From: Gammaproteobacteria bacterium
GTDB lineage: Bacteria > Pseudomonadota > Gammaproteobacteria > Pseudomonadales > Azotimanducaceae
NCBI GenBank assembly: GCA_009840715.1
Contig: VXNE01000389.1
Span: 1-6,566 of the forward strand
DNA length: 6,566 nucleotides
Reading direction: 5' to 3'
Part shown: in pieces, positions 1-5,574 of the stretch
How the letters are laid out: every line of letters begins with the position of its first letter
Numbering within the stretch: position 1 is the stretch's first letter
Notes under the pieces: generated by a model
Database searches by the model: none
What the model was told of the DNA's origin: nothing
What the model saw: only the letters and a program-made list of their open reading frames with translations
Program-made: the position numbers and the translations under genes

Positions 1-15
1 CTTCCTGCCGGGCCT

Positions 16-1179
16 GTGCCGACTCCTGTTCTGACGCCCGTGACCCTGCCGCCCGACTCCGTAGGCATCGTGTCGCCGCAGACGCGCAGCTTCGGTGCGC
101 TCGACCTGCAGTGCGGGGTCCGCCTGCCGGGATTCGAACTGGTCTACGAGACCTACGGCGAACTGAACGCGGACCGGTCCAACGCGGTGCTGATCTGCCA
201 CGCCCTGTCCGGCAGCCACCATGCCGCCGGCTACCACGCCGAAACAGACCGGCGGCCCGGCTGGTGGGACGTCTGCATCGGACCCGGCAAGCCCATCGAC
301 ACCGACCGGTTCTTCGTCGTCAGCCTCAACAACCTCGGGGGCTGTCACGGCAGCACCGGCCCGCGCTCGAACGATCCCGCGACAGGGGACCCGTACGGTC
401 CGAACTTCCCGAACGTCACCGTCAAGGACTGGGTGCGCAGCCAGGCGATGCTGGCGGACGCGCTCGGCATCGACGCCTTCGCCGCCGTCATCGGCGGCAG
501 CCTCGGCGGCATGCAGGCCATGCAGTGGGCCATCGACTTCCCGGACCGCATCCGCCACGCGCTCCTGATCGCCTGCGCGCCGAAGCTCTCGGCGCAGAAC
601 ATTGCCTTCAACGAGATCGCCCGCCAGGCGATCCTGACGGACCCGGACTACCGCGACGGCGAGTACGTGAAGGTCGACGCGAACCCGGACCGGGGACTGA
701 TGCTCGCCCGCATGCTGGGTCACGTCACCTACCTGTCCGACGACAGCATGGGGGACAAGTTCGGCCGGGAACTCCGGTCGGGCGACATCGCTTCCGGTCA
801 CGACGTCGAGTTCCAGGTGGAGAGCTACCTGCACTACCAGGGCCGCTCGTTCTCCAAATCGTTCGATGCGAACACCTATCTCCTCATGACCCGGGCCCTC
901 GACTACTTCGACCCGGCGCACGAGTACGGCGACGACCTCGTCGCGGCACTCGCCGTATCGCGTTGCGCCTACCTGGTGGTCTCCTTCTCGACCGACTGGC
1001 GTTTCTCTCCGGAACGTTCCGAAGAGATCGTCGATGCGCTGGTGGCCGCGCGCCGGGACGTCGTCAGCGTCAGCATCGAGGCCACCCACGGCCATGACTC
1101 GTTCCTGCTGCCCGTGCCCCGCTACCTCGCGGTCCTGTCCGGGTACCTGGACCGCGTCGCGCGGGAGTGTGGCCAGTGA
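16..1179 (+). CDS. metX: Homoserine O-acyltransferase (MetX family, probably succinyl-CoA dependent)
   Basis: Acylates the hydroxyl of L-homoserine, the committed step of methionine synthesis, in the cytoplasm. The 387-residue protein has the alpha/beta-hydrolase fold of the MetX family and is close to the usual 370-390 residues. Visible marks are HALSG at 62-66, LNNLGGCHGSTGP at 104-116, the nucleophile elbow GGSLGGMQ with Ser162, Asp327 in STDWRFSP, and His360 in HGHDSF; these three form the expected catalytic triad. Arg329 next to the Asp and the GCxGSTGP loop resemble proteobacterial enzymes that use succinyl-CoA (MetXS) rather than acetyl-CoA; that assignment is inference. The start is uncertain: GTG at 16 is used here, but the frame stays open to the window edge, GTG at 40 is also possible, and neither has a clear Shine-Dalgarno sequence. 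It is the first visible gene of a five-gene operon and overlaps metW by 4 nt. Confidence 0.96.
   Translation: MPTPVLTPVTLPPDSVGIVSPQTRSFGALDLQCGVRLPGFELVYETYGELNADRSNAVLICHALSGSHHAAGYHAETDRRPGWWDVCIGPGKPIDTDRFFVVSLNNLGGCHGSTGPRSNDPATGDPYGPNFPNVTVKDWVRSQAMLADALGIDAFAAVIGGSLGGMQAMQWAIDFPDRIRHALLIACAPKLSAQNIAFNEIARQAILTDPDYRDGEYVKVDANPDRGLMLARMLGHVTYLSDDSMGDKFGRELRSGDIASGHDVEFQVESYLHYQGRSFSKSFDANTYLLMTRALDYFDPAHEYGDDLVAALAVSRCAYLVVSFSTDWRFSPERSEEIVDALVAARRDVVSVSIEATHGHDSFLLPVPRYLAVLSGYLDRVARECGQ
1163..1167 (+). promoter_or_regulatory. Ribosome binding site of metW
   Basis: GGGAG lies inside the end of metX, 8 nt before the GTG at 1176. It supports 1176 as the metW start over the in-frame GTG at 1167, which overlaps this site itself. 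Confidence 0.6.
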
Positions 1180-1775
1180 GGGAGGACCTGCGCATCATCG
1201 CGGACCTGGTGGCCCCGGGGGCGCGCGTCCTCGACCTCGGCTGCGGCCACGGCGAGTTGCTGGCATACCTGCAGGGGCACAAGGATGTGGTCGGCTACGG
1301 CCTCGACAACGGCGCCGAGGAGATCGCCGCGTGCATCCGTACGGGCGTCAACGTGATCGAGCAGGACCTCGACGAGGGCCTGACCCGCTTCCCCGACGCG
1401 AGCTTCGACCTGGTCGTGATGGCGAACACGCTGCAGGCCGTGCAGGCGCCGGACCGCCTGCTGGACGAGATGCTTCGCGTCGGGCGGGAGTGCATCGTCA
1501 CCTTTCCGAATTTCGGCCACTGGACCTGCCGGCTGCAGCTCGCGACGCGGGGACGCATGCCCGTAGCCAGGCACCTGCCGTACACCTGGTACGCGACGCC
1601 GAACATCCACCTGTGCACGTTCGCGGACTTCGAGACGCTGTGCCGCGACAGCGACCTGACGATCACCGAGCGCTTCGTGTGCGATCGCGCCTACCGCCAC
1701 GGTCGGCTGATCAACCGGTTCCCCAACCTGTTCGGAACGACGGCCTTCTACCGGCTGCGACGCGGGAGCGGCTGA
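1176..1775 (+). CDS. metW: MetW, methionine-biosynthesis methyltransferase-fold protein
   Basis: MetW is the conserved partner of MetX. In proteobacteria it is encoded next to metX and is needed for or stimulates homoserine acylation; it has a class I SAM-methyltransferase fold, but a methylated substrate is not firmly known. The 199-residue product matches the family length. It shows the glycine-rich SAM motif DLGCGHG at 20-26, an acidic residue Asp44 after strand 2, the family-typical NVIEQDLDEGL segment near 58-69, FPNFGHW at 110-116 and a following PYTWYATPNIH stretch. The GTG at 1176 is chosen because it gives the usual MetW N-terminus (MREDLRII), shares GTGA with the metX stop and has a well-spaced GGGAG upstream. 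A longer form from GTG 1167 would add only three residues. The overlap suggests coupled synthesis of MetX and MetW. Confidence 0.95.
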   Translation: MREDLRIIADLVAPGARVLDLGCGHGELLAYLQGHKDVVGYGLDNGAEEIAACIRTGVNVIEQDLDEGLTRFPDASFDLVVMANTLQAVQAPDRLLDEMLRVGRECIVTFPNFGHWTCRLQLATRGRMPVARHLPYTWYATPNIHLCTFADFETLCRDSDLTITERFVCDRAYRHGRLINRFPNLFGTTAFYRLRRGSG

Positions 1776-2209
1776 TGTCCGTCCATTGCCTGCGATGGGC
1801 CGGCGTCGCCGCGGCCATCCTCCTCGCCGCCGGGGGTCACGCGGAGCAGAAGGCCGTGTTCGGCGAGTACGCCATCCACTACACGGTCTTCAACGCGAGC
1901 TTCCTGCGGCCGGAGATCGCCGAGCGCTACGGTATCGTCCGCGGGCTCGACAGGGCCCTCGCCAACGTCTCCGTCCTGGACGCCGCGGGGCGGGCCGTCG
2001 AGGCGCCCGTTACCGGTTCCTTCCGCAACCTCTTGGGCCACGTCGAGCCGCTCCGCTTCCGGACCGTCCGCCAGGGAGACTCCGTCTACTACCTGGCGTC
2101 GCTCACCTACCCGCACGCCGAGGCGCTCCGGTTCGAGATCGTGGCCGATCTGCCCGGGTACGGGCCCGCCACGGTGACCTTCCAGAAGACGCTGTACTGG
2201 GAGGAGTGA
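1775..2209 (+). CDS. DUF4426 family exported protein of unknown function
   Basis: The 144-residue protein resembles the DUF4426 family found beside metW and rdgB in gammaproteobacteria; no biochemical role is known to me. It begins with a signal peptide: Arg7, a hydrophobic stretch from about 9 to 20, and a likely signal peptidase I site after GHA (residue 23). There is no lipobox, so the mature part of about 120 residues is probably periplasmic. Family-like segments are FGEYAIHYTVFNASFL (29-44) with PEIAERYGIVRG following, FRTVRQGDSVYYLA (95-108) and the C-terminal VTFQKTLYWEE (134-144). The pattern of alternating residues suggests a small beta-rich domain. The ATG at 1775 overlaps the metW stop as TGATG, which fixes the start well. 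Being an exported protein inside an operon of cytoplasmic metabolic enzymes is odd and gives no direct clue to its job. Confidence 0.88.
   Translation: MSVHCLRWAGVAAAILLAAGGHAEQKAVFGEYAIHYTVFNASFLRPEIAERYGIVRGLDRALANVSVLDAAGRAVEAPVTGSFRNLLGHVEPLRFRTVRQGDSVYYLASLTYPHAEALRFEIVADLPGYGPATVTFQKTLYWEE
2200..2206 (+). promoter_or_regulatory. Ribosome binding site of rdgB
   Basis: GGAGGAG at the very end of the DUF4426 gene, 7 nt before the rdgB ATG. This is a strong, well-spaced Shine-Dalgarno sequence that fixes the start at 2214. Confidence 0.75.
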
Positions 2210-2213
2210 CACT

Positions 2214-2813
2214 ATGCGTGCCAGGGCCGTGCTCGCGAGCGCGAACGCCGGCAAGCTGCGGGAACTGGCCAGTCTTCTCGCCCCGGCGGCCGTCGAACTC
2301 CGCTCCGCGGCCGATTTCGATGTCCCGACCCCGGAGGAGACGGGACGGACCTTCCTCGAAAACGCCCTGCTCAAGGCGCGCAACGCCTCTTCCGTGACCG
2401 GCCTCCCGGCCATCGGAGACGACTCGGGCCTCGTCGTACCGGCTCTCGGCGGTGCCCCCGGGATCTACTCCGCGCGCTTCGCCGGCCCGGACGCCTCCGC
2501 AGCCGACAACAACGCGAAGCTCGTGGCCGCCCTCGACGGCGTCGCGGACCGGCGCGCCCATTTCTATTGCGCGCTCGTGTTCCTCGAACGTCCCGACGAC
2601 CCCGTCCCGCTCATCGCGACCGGCGCATGGCATGGCGAGATCGTGGACCGGCCCCGCGGCGGCCACGGGTTCGGATACGACCCCCACTTCTTCGTGCCCG
2701 AACTCAAGGCGACCGCCGCGGAACTCGCCCCGGAGGTGAAGAACGCGCGCAGCCACCGAGGCCTCGCCGCCCGCGCGTTGGCAAGCCAACTGGCCGAGGC
2801 GCCCGGACCGTGA
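2214..2813 (+). CDS. rdgB: XTP/dITP pyrophosphatase (non-canonical purine NTP pyrophosphatase, RdgB/HAM1)
   Basis: Hydrolyses dITP, XTP/dXTP and related deaminated purine nucleotides to the monophosphate and pyrophosphate, keeping them out of DNA and RNA; cytoplasmic, normally a homodimer needing Mg2+. The 199 residues match the E. coli enzyme (about 197). Family motifs are all present: the substrate loop SANAGK at 9-14, the TFLENALLKAR segment at 46-56, the catalytic and metal-binding GDDSGL at 68-73 (Asp69-Asp70), GGAPGIYSARF at 79-89, FGYDPHFF at 153-160 and SHRG at 180-183. The ATG at 2214 starts 4 nt after the DUF4426 stop behind a strong GGAGGAG. Its stop overlaps the hemW start (GTGA). 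An rdgB-hemW pair is common in gammaproteobacteria. No key residue appears missing. Confidence 0.97.
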   Translation: MRARAVLASANAGKLRELASLLAPAAVELRSAADFDVPTPEETGRTFLENALLKARNASSVTGLPAIGDDSGLVVPALGGAPGIYSARFAGPDASAADNNAKLVAALDGVADRRAHFYCALVFLERPDDPVPLIATGAWHGEIVDRPRGGHGFGYDPHFFVPELKATAAELAPEVKNARSHRGLAARALASQLAEAPGP

Positions 2814-3901
2814 GCGGACTGTATGTGCACCTGCCCTGGTGCGTGCGCAAGTGCCCGTACTGCGACTTCAACTCGCACCCGCTGAAGGCGCGGCTGCCGG
2901 AGTCCGACTACCTCAGTGCACTGCTCAAGGACTTCCGCGGGGAGCGGCCGCGCGCGCCCTGGCCGATCCGCTCGGTCTACTTCGGGGGCGGCACGCCGAG
3001 CCTTTTCTCCCCACGCGCATTCGCACGCCTGCTCGACGCTTTCGCGCTCCCGGACGATGTCGAGGTGACCATGGAAGCGAACCCCGGCACCATCGAGACC
3101 GCCGACGCGATTGCCGAGTACGCGCGCGCCGGTATCAACCGGGTGTCCCTCGGGGTCCAGTCGTTCGACGATCGACAGTTGCGGGCCCTCGGGCGCATTC
3201 ACGACGGTGACGAGGCCAGGCGCGCCGCTCGGGCGATCCGCGCCGCCGGGTTCCGCGGTTTCAACATCGACCTCATGTTCGGACTGTCCGGACAGACCGT
3301 CGCGGGCGCGCTCGCCGACCTCGAAGGCGCCGTCACGCTCGCCCCGGATCACATCTCCTGGTACCAGCTCACGATCGAACCCAGGACCGAATTCGCGCGG
3401 CGGCCTCCGGAACTGCCGGGCCCCGACGCGCTCGCGGACATCGCCGAGGCGGGACAGGCGTTCCTCGCCGAACACGGCTACGAACGCTACGAGGTGTCCG
3501 CCTACGCCCGCCCCGGCTCGCGCTGCCAGCACAACCTCAACTACTGGACGTTCGGCGACTACCTCGGCATCGGGGCCGGCGCCCACGGCAAGCTGACCGG
3601 CGCGCGCGGCATCGTCCGCACCGCCAAGGCGCGGCAGCCCCGGCTCTACCTCAAGGACCCGTCGCCCGTCGACACCCCGGTCGATCCAGGGGCCCTGCCG
3701 GTCGAGTTCATGATGAACGCCCTGCGCCTGGTGGACGGGGTGCCGGCGTCACGTTTCGAGGAGCGCGCGGGACTGTCCGGTGCGGTCATCGACGAGGTGG
3801 TGACGGGGCTGCGGGAAGAGGGCCTGATGGACCCCGATCGGCTGGCGCTGACGCAATTCGGCTACCGACACCTCGACACCGTCGTCGCCCGTTTTCTCTG
3901 A
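2810..3901 (+). CDS. hemW: HemW, radical SAM heme chaperone (formerly HemN-like)
   Basis: HemW binds heme and a [4Fe-4S] cluster and is thought to deliver heme to membrane proteins such as respiratory enzymes. It is often mis-annotated as coproporphyrinogen III dehydrogenase. The 363-residue product shows the radical SAM cluster motif CVRKCPYC (Cys11, Cys15, Cys18), GGGTP at 59-63, EANPGT at 89-94, GVQSF at 115-119 and HNLNYW at 241-246, the heme-binding signature of HemW. The fourth cysteine close to the cluster that marks true HemN is absent. A winged-helix-like C-terminal part (about 310-345) is expected for the family. The GTG at 2810 is chosen because it overlaps the rdgB stop and puts the cysteine motif about 10 residues in; the frame is open far upstream inside rdgB, but that stretch looks like a shadow. 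The ribosome site is weak (GAGG at 2796-2799), so translation is probably coupled to rdgB. Confidence 0.95.
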   Translation: MSGLYVHLPWCVRKCPYCDFNSHPLKARLPESDYLSALLKDFRGERPRAPWPIRSVYFGGGTPSLFSPRAFARLLDAFALPDDVEVTMEANPGTIETADAIAEYARAGINRVSLGVQSFDDRQLRALGRIHDGDEARRAARAIRAAGFRGFNIDLMFGLSGQTVAGALADLEGAVTLAPDHISWYQLTIEPRTEFARRPPELPGPDALADIAEAGQAFLAEHGYERYEVSAYARPGSRCQHNLNYWTFGDYLGIGAGAHGKLTGARGIVRTAKARQPRLYLKDPSPVDTPVDPGALPVEFMMNALRLVDGVPASRFEERAGLSGAVIDEVVTGLREEGLMDPDRLALTQFGYRHLDTVVARFL

Positions 3902-3916
3902 TCGCGCACGAACCGT

Positions 3917-4558
3917 TCAGTCCTTCGTGTAGGCGAGGTCCCAGACCGCGTGGCCGAGCGCCTGGCCGCGGGACTCGAACCGCGTCACCGGCCGTTCGGA
4001 CGGCCGTGGCGCGAAGGCGCCGGGTCCGCTCGCGTTGACGAGTCCCGGCTCCGCATCCATGACTTCCAGCATCCGTTCCGCGTAGGGCGCCCAGTCGGTC
4101 GCGAGGAGCACCCTGCCCCCCGGCTCGAGCACGCGCGCCACTTCGGCGGCGAAGGGCGGCTGCACGAGGCGCCGCTTGTGGTGTCTCGCCTTTGGCCACG
4201 GATCCGGGAAGTACACCGCGACGAGCCGGACGCTGGCATCCGGCCAACGCGGCAGAACCCGGCGCACGTCGTCCTCGACGACGCGGACGTTCTCAATCTC
4301 GGCCCGTTCGCACTGCAGGATGAGCGAACCGATCCCCGGCTGGTACACGTCGACGCCGACACAGGTCCAGTCCGGGTGCGCCTCCGCGAACGCCGCGAGC
4401 GCCTGGCCCATGCCGAAGCCCACCTCCAGCAGCACGGGCGGGGAGCAGTCCGCCGGGTCGGCGAGGCGGTAGCGGTGTGCGTGCTCGGCGAGTGCACGTG
4501 CCTGGCCCGAGGTCAGGCGGCCCCGGCGGCGGACGTACACGCGGGCATCGCGCGTCAT
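3917..4558 (-). CDS. trmB: tRNA (guanine-N7)-methyltransferase TrmB
   Basis: Transfers methyl from SAM to N7 of guanosine 46 in the variable loop of tRNA. The 213-residue protein carries the N-terminal RVYVRRRGRLTSGQ segment (6-19), the SAM motif EVGFGMG (45-51), GVDVYQPGIG (68-77), the hallmark FPDPWPKARHHKRR (117-130) with Asp119, and the C-terminal TRFESRG (192-198) followed by LGHAVWDLAY. All are expected for bacterial TrmB (usually 210-240 residues). The ATG at 4558 is preferred since it begins just before the conserved N-terminal segment; a GTG at 4591 would add 11 residues of low-complexity sequence. Neither has a convincing Shine-Dalgarno sequence. It lies downstream of rpoH on the same strand with a 61-nt gap and may be read from the rpoH promoter. 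It converges with hemW, with 15 nt between the stops. Confidence 0.95.
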   Translation of the reverse strand: MTRDARVYVRRRGRLTSGQARALAEHAHRYRLADPADCSPPVLLEVGFGMGQALAAFAEAHPDWTCVGVDVYQPGIGSLILQCERAEIENVRVVEDDVRRVLPRWPDASVRLVAVYFPDPWPKARHHKRRLVQPPFAAEVARVLEPGGRVLLATDWAPYAERMLEVMDAEPGLVNASGPGAFAPRPSERPVTRFESRGQALGHAVWDLAYTKD

Positions 4559-4570
4559 GCGTGACCGCGC

Positions 4571-4589
4571 GCCCGGCGGCGTGCCGGGC
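4571..4589 (-). repeat. GC-rich hairpin between rpoH and trmB
   Basis: A perfect 7-bp inverted repeat, GCCCGGC and GCCGGGC, separated by 5 nt. It sits 12 nt before the chosen trmB ATG and 30 nt past the rpoH stop. No T-run follows on either strand, so it does not look like a complete intrinsic terminator. It could be a transcript stabiliser, a partial attenuator between rpoH and trmB, or chance in GC-rich DNA. If trmB really starts at the GTG at 4591, the hairpin would be inside its coding region. Confidence 0.45.
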
Positions 4590-4619
4590 ACACGTGCGAA
4601 AGCAGCTTCCGGTGCGGGG

Positions 4620-5477
4620 TCAGGCGGCGGCTTGGAGCGAGACGCGCAGTTTCTTCATCGCGTTCGCCTCGATCTGCCGGATCCGCTCCGCGGAGACGCC
4701 GTAGCGCGCGGCGAGTTCGTGCAGCGTGGACTTGCGCTCGGAGAGCCAGCGGCTGCGCAGGATGTCCCGGCTGCGCTCGTCGAGCCCGTCGAGGGCGTCG
4801 TGCAGCCGCGCCGTGCTCTGTTCGGCCCAGTCGTCCTCGATCACCAGCGCTTCGGGATCCGCAGCCTCGTCCGCCAGGAACTGCGCCGGGGCGACGGCGG
4901 GTTCGTCGTCGTCGTCCATGGCTCCGTCGAAGGCCATGTCCCTGGCCGCCATGCGGCCCTCCATCTGCGTAACGACCGCAGGCTCCACGCCCAGGTCCTT
5001 CGCAACGGCCTCGACCTCGCTCCGGTTCATCCACCCGAGCCGCTTCTTGTTGCTGCGCAGGTTGAAGAAGAGCTTGCGCTGCGCCTTCGTCGTCGCGACC
5101 TTGACGATGCGCCAGTTGCGCAGGATGTACTCGTGGATCTCGGCCTTGATCCAGTGCACCGCGAACGACACGAGGCGCACGCCGACCTCCGGATTGAACC
5201 GCCGGGCGGCCTTCATGAGCCCGACGTTGCCCTCCTGGATGAGGTCTCCCTGGGGCAGGCCGTAGCCCGAGTAGCTGCGGGCGAGATGGATGACGAAACG
5301 GAGGTGCGCGAGGACCAGTTCGCGCGCGGCGTCGAGGTCCTGCTCGTAGTAGAAGCGTTCGGCGAGTGCCCGTTCCTCCTCGGCGCTGAGTACGGGAAAT
5401 GCGTTGACGGTCTGGATATAGGTGTCCAGGTCGCGTCCGGGCGACAGGCTGTCGAGAGACAGTACGTTAGAGGCCAT
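4620..5477 (-). CDS. rpoH: RNA polymerase sigma factor RpoH (sigma-32, heat shock)
   Basis: Directs RNA polymerase to heat-shock promoters (chaperones, proteases). The 285-residue product is almost the length of E. coli RpoH (284). Region 1.2/2.1 begins near DLDTYIQTVNAFPVLSAEEE (16-35), region 2.2 has GDLIQEGNVGLMKA (77-90), region 2.4 covers VSFAVHWIKAEIHEYIL (103-119), the RpoH-specific box KAQRKLFFNLR is at 131-141, and region 4.2 with its helix-turn-helix is STLHELAARYGVSAERIRQIE split over 250-270. The RpoH box separates it from RpoD, RpoS and other group members. The ATG at 5477 is chosen for its strong GGAGG; a GTG at 5516 in frame lies inside the CIRCE repeat and would add 13 non-homologous residues. 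The gene follows ftsX, as in many gammaproteobacteria. A CIRCE operator overlapping a likely promoter just upstream suggests transcriptional control by HrcA. Confidence 0.97.
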   Translation of the reverse strand: MASNVLSLDSLSPGRDLDTYIQTVNAFPVLSAEEERALAERFYYEQDLDAARELVLAHLRFVIHLARSYSGYGLPQGDLIQEGNVGLMKAARRFNPEVGVRLVSFAVHWIKAEIHEYILRNWRIVKVATTKAQRKLFFNLRSNKKRLGWMNRSEVEAVAKDLGVEPAVVTQMEGRMAARDMAFDGAMDDDDEPAVAPAQFLADEAADPEALVIEDDWAEQSTARLHDALDGLDERSRDILRSRWLSERKSTLHELAARYGVSAERIRQIEANAMKKLRVSLQAAA

Positions 5478-5484
5478 TTCGATA

Positions 5485-5489
5485 CCTCC
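5485..5489 (-). promoter_or_regulatory. Ribosome binding site of rpoH
   Basis: GGAGG 7 nt before the ATG at 5477. It decides the start in favour of 5477 over the upstream in-frame GTG at 5516. Confidence 0.8.
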
Positions 5490-5506
5490 GGTAACACCTG
5501 GGTCGA

Positions 5507-5536
5507 ATCCTAGCACTCTCCGGCCGCAAGTGCTAA
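5507..5536 (-). promoter_or_regulatory. Probable sigma-70-type promoter of rpoH, embedded in the CIRCE repeat
   Basis: Reading the minus strand, TTAGCA (5536-5531, 4 of 6 to TTGACA) is followed after 18 nt by TAGGAT (5512-5507, 4 of 6 to TATAAT). TGC directly before the -10 hexamer gives an extended -10 element. Transcription would start near 5500, leaving a leader of about 23 nt that keeps the GGAGG. The hexamers are weak and the distal one is part of the CIRCE arm, so the call is tentative. No sigma-32-type promoter was seen in the gap. Confidence 0.45.
5510..5536 (-). promoter_or_regulatory. CIRCE operator (HrcA binding site) upstream of rpoH
   Basis: On the minus strand the sequence is TTAGCACTT, nine bases, then GAGTGCTAG. 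The known CIRCE consensus is TTAGCACTC-N9-GAGTGCTAA, so 16 of 18 arm positions match and the spacer has exactly the canonical length. The inner 7-bp core (TAGCACT/AGTGCTA) is perfectly symmetric. CIRCE is bound by the repressor HrcA, whose activity depends on GroE, and usually precedes groESL or hrcA-dnaK operons. Here it lies in the 97-nt ftsX-rpoH gap, 32 nt before the rpoH ATG, where binding would cover the likely promoter. HrcA itself is not encoded in the window. Confidence 0.88.
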
Positions 5537-5574
5537 TCCTCGATCCCGTCCCCGCGGCCGCCCGGTACGTTTCC

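Noticed and set aside
2567..2809. Extension of hemW upstream of 2810
   Set aside because: It would overlap most of the rdgB C-terminus and adds 81 Arg/Pro-rich residues unlike HemW, whose cluster motif lies close to its N-terminus.
2564..3586. 340-codon open frame on the - strand opposite hemW
   Set aside because: Antisense shadow of hemW and the end of rdgB; no motif, and composition typical of a complementary frame of a high-GC gene.
3950..4564. 204-codon open frame on the + strand opposite trmB
   Set aside because: Shadow of trmB, which has all family motifs on the minus strand.
4557..5513. Long 318-codon open frame on the + strand opposite rpoH
   Set aside because: It is the shadow of rpoH in GC-rich DNA. 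The protein looks low-complexity (many Arg, Ala, Val) with no recognisable domain, and rpoH on the other strand is unmistakable.
5478..5516. N-terminal extension of rpoH from the GTG at 5516
   Set aside because: The extra 13 residues do not resemble RpoH, the GTG lies within the CIRCE arm, and the ATG at 5477 has a strong GGAGG at 7 nt.
5552..5566. GC-palindromic stretch (around GCGGCCGC) after the ftsX stop as a terminator
   Set aside because: The palindrome leaves no loop for a stable hairpin and no T-run follows, so it is not supported as an intrinsic terminator.
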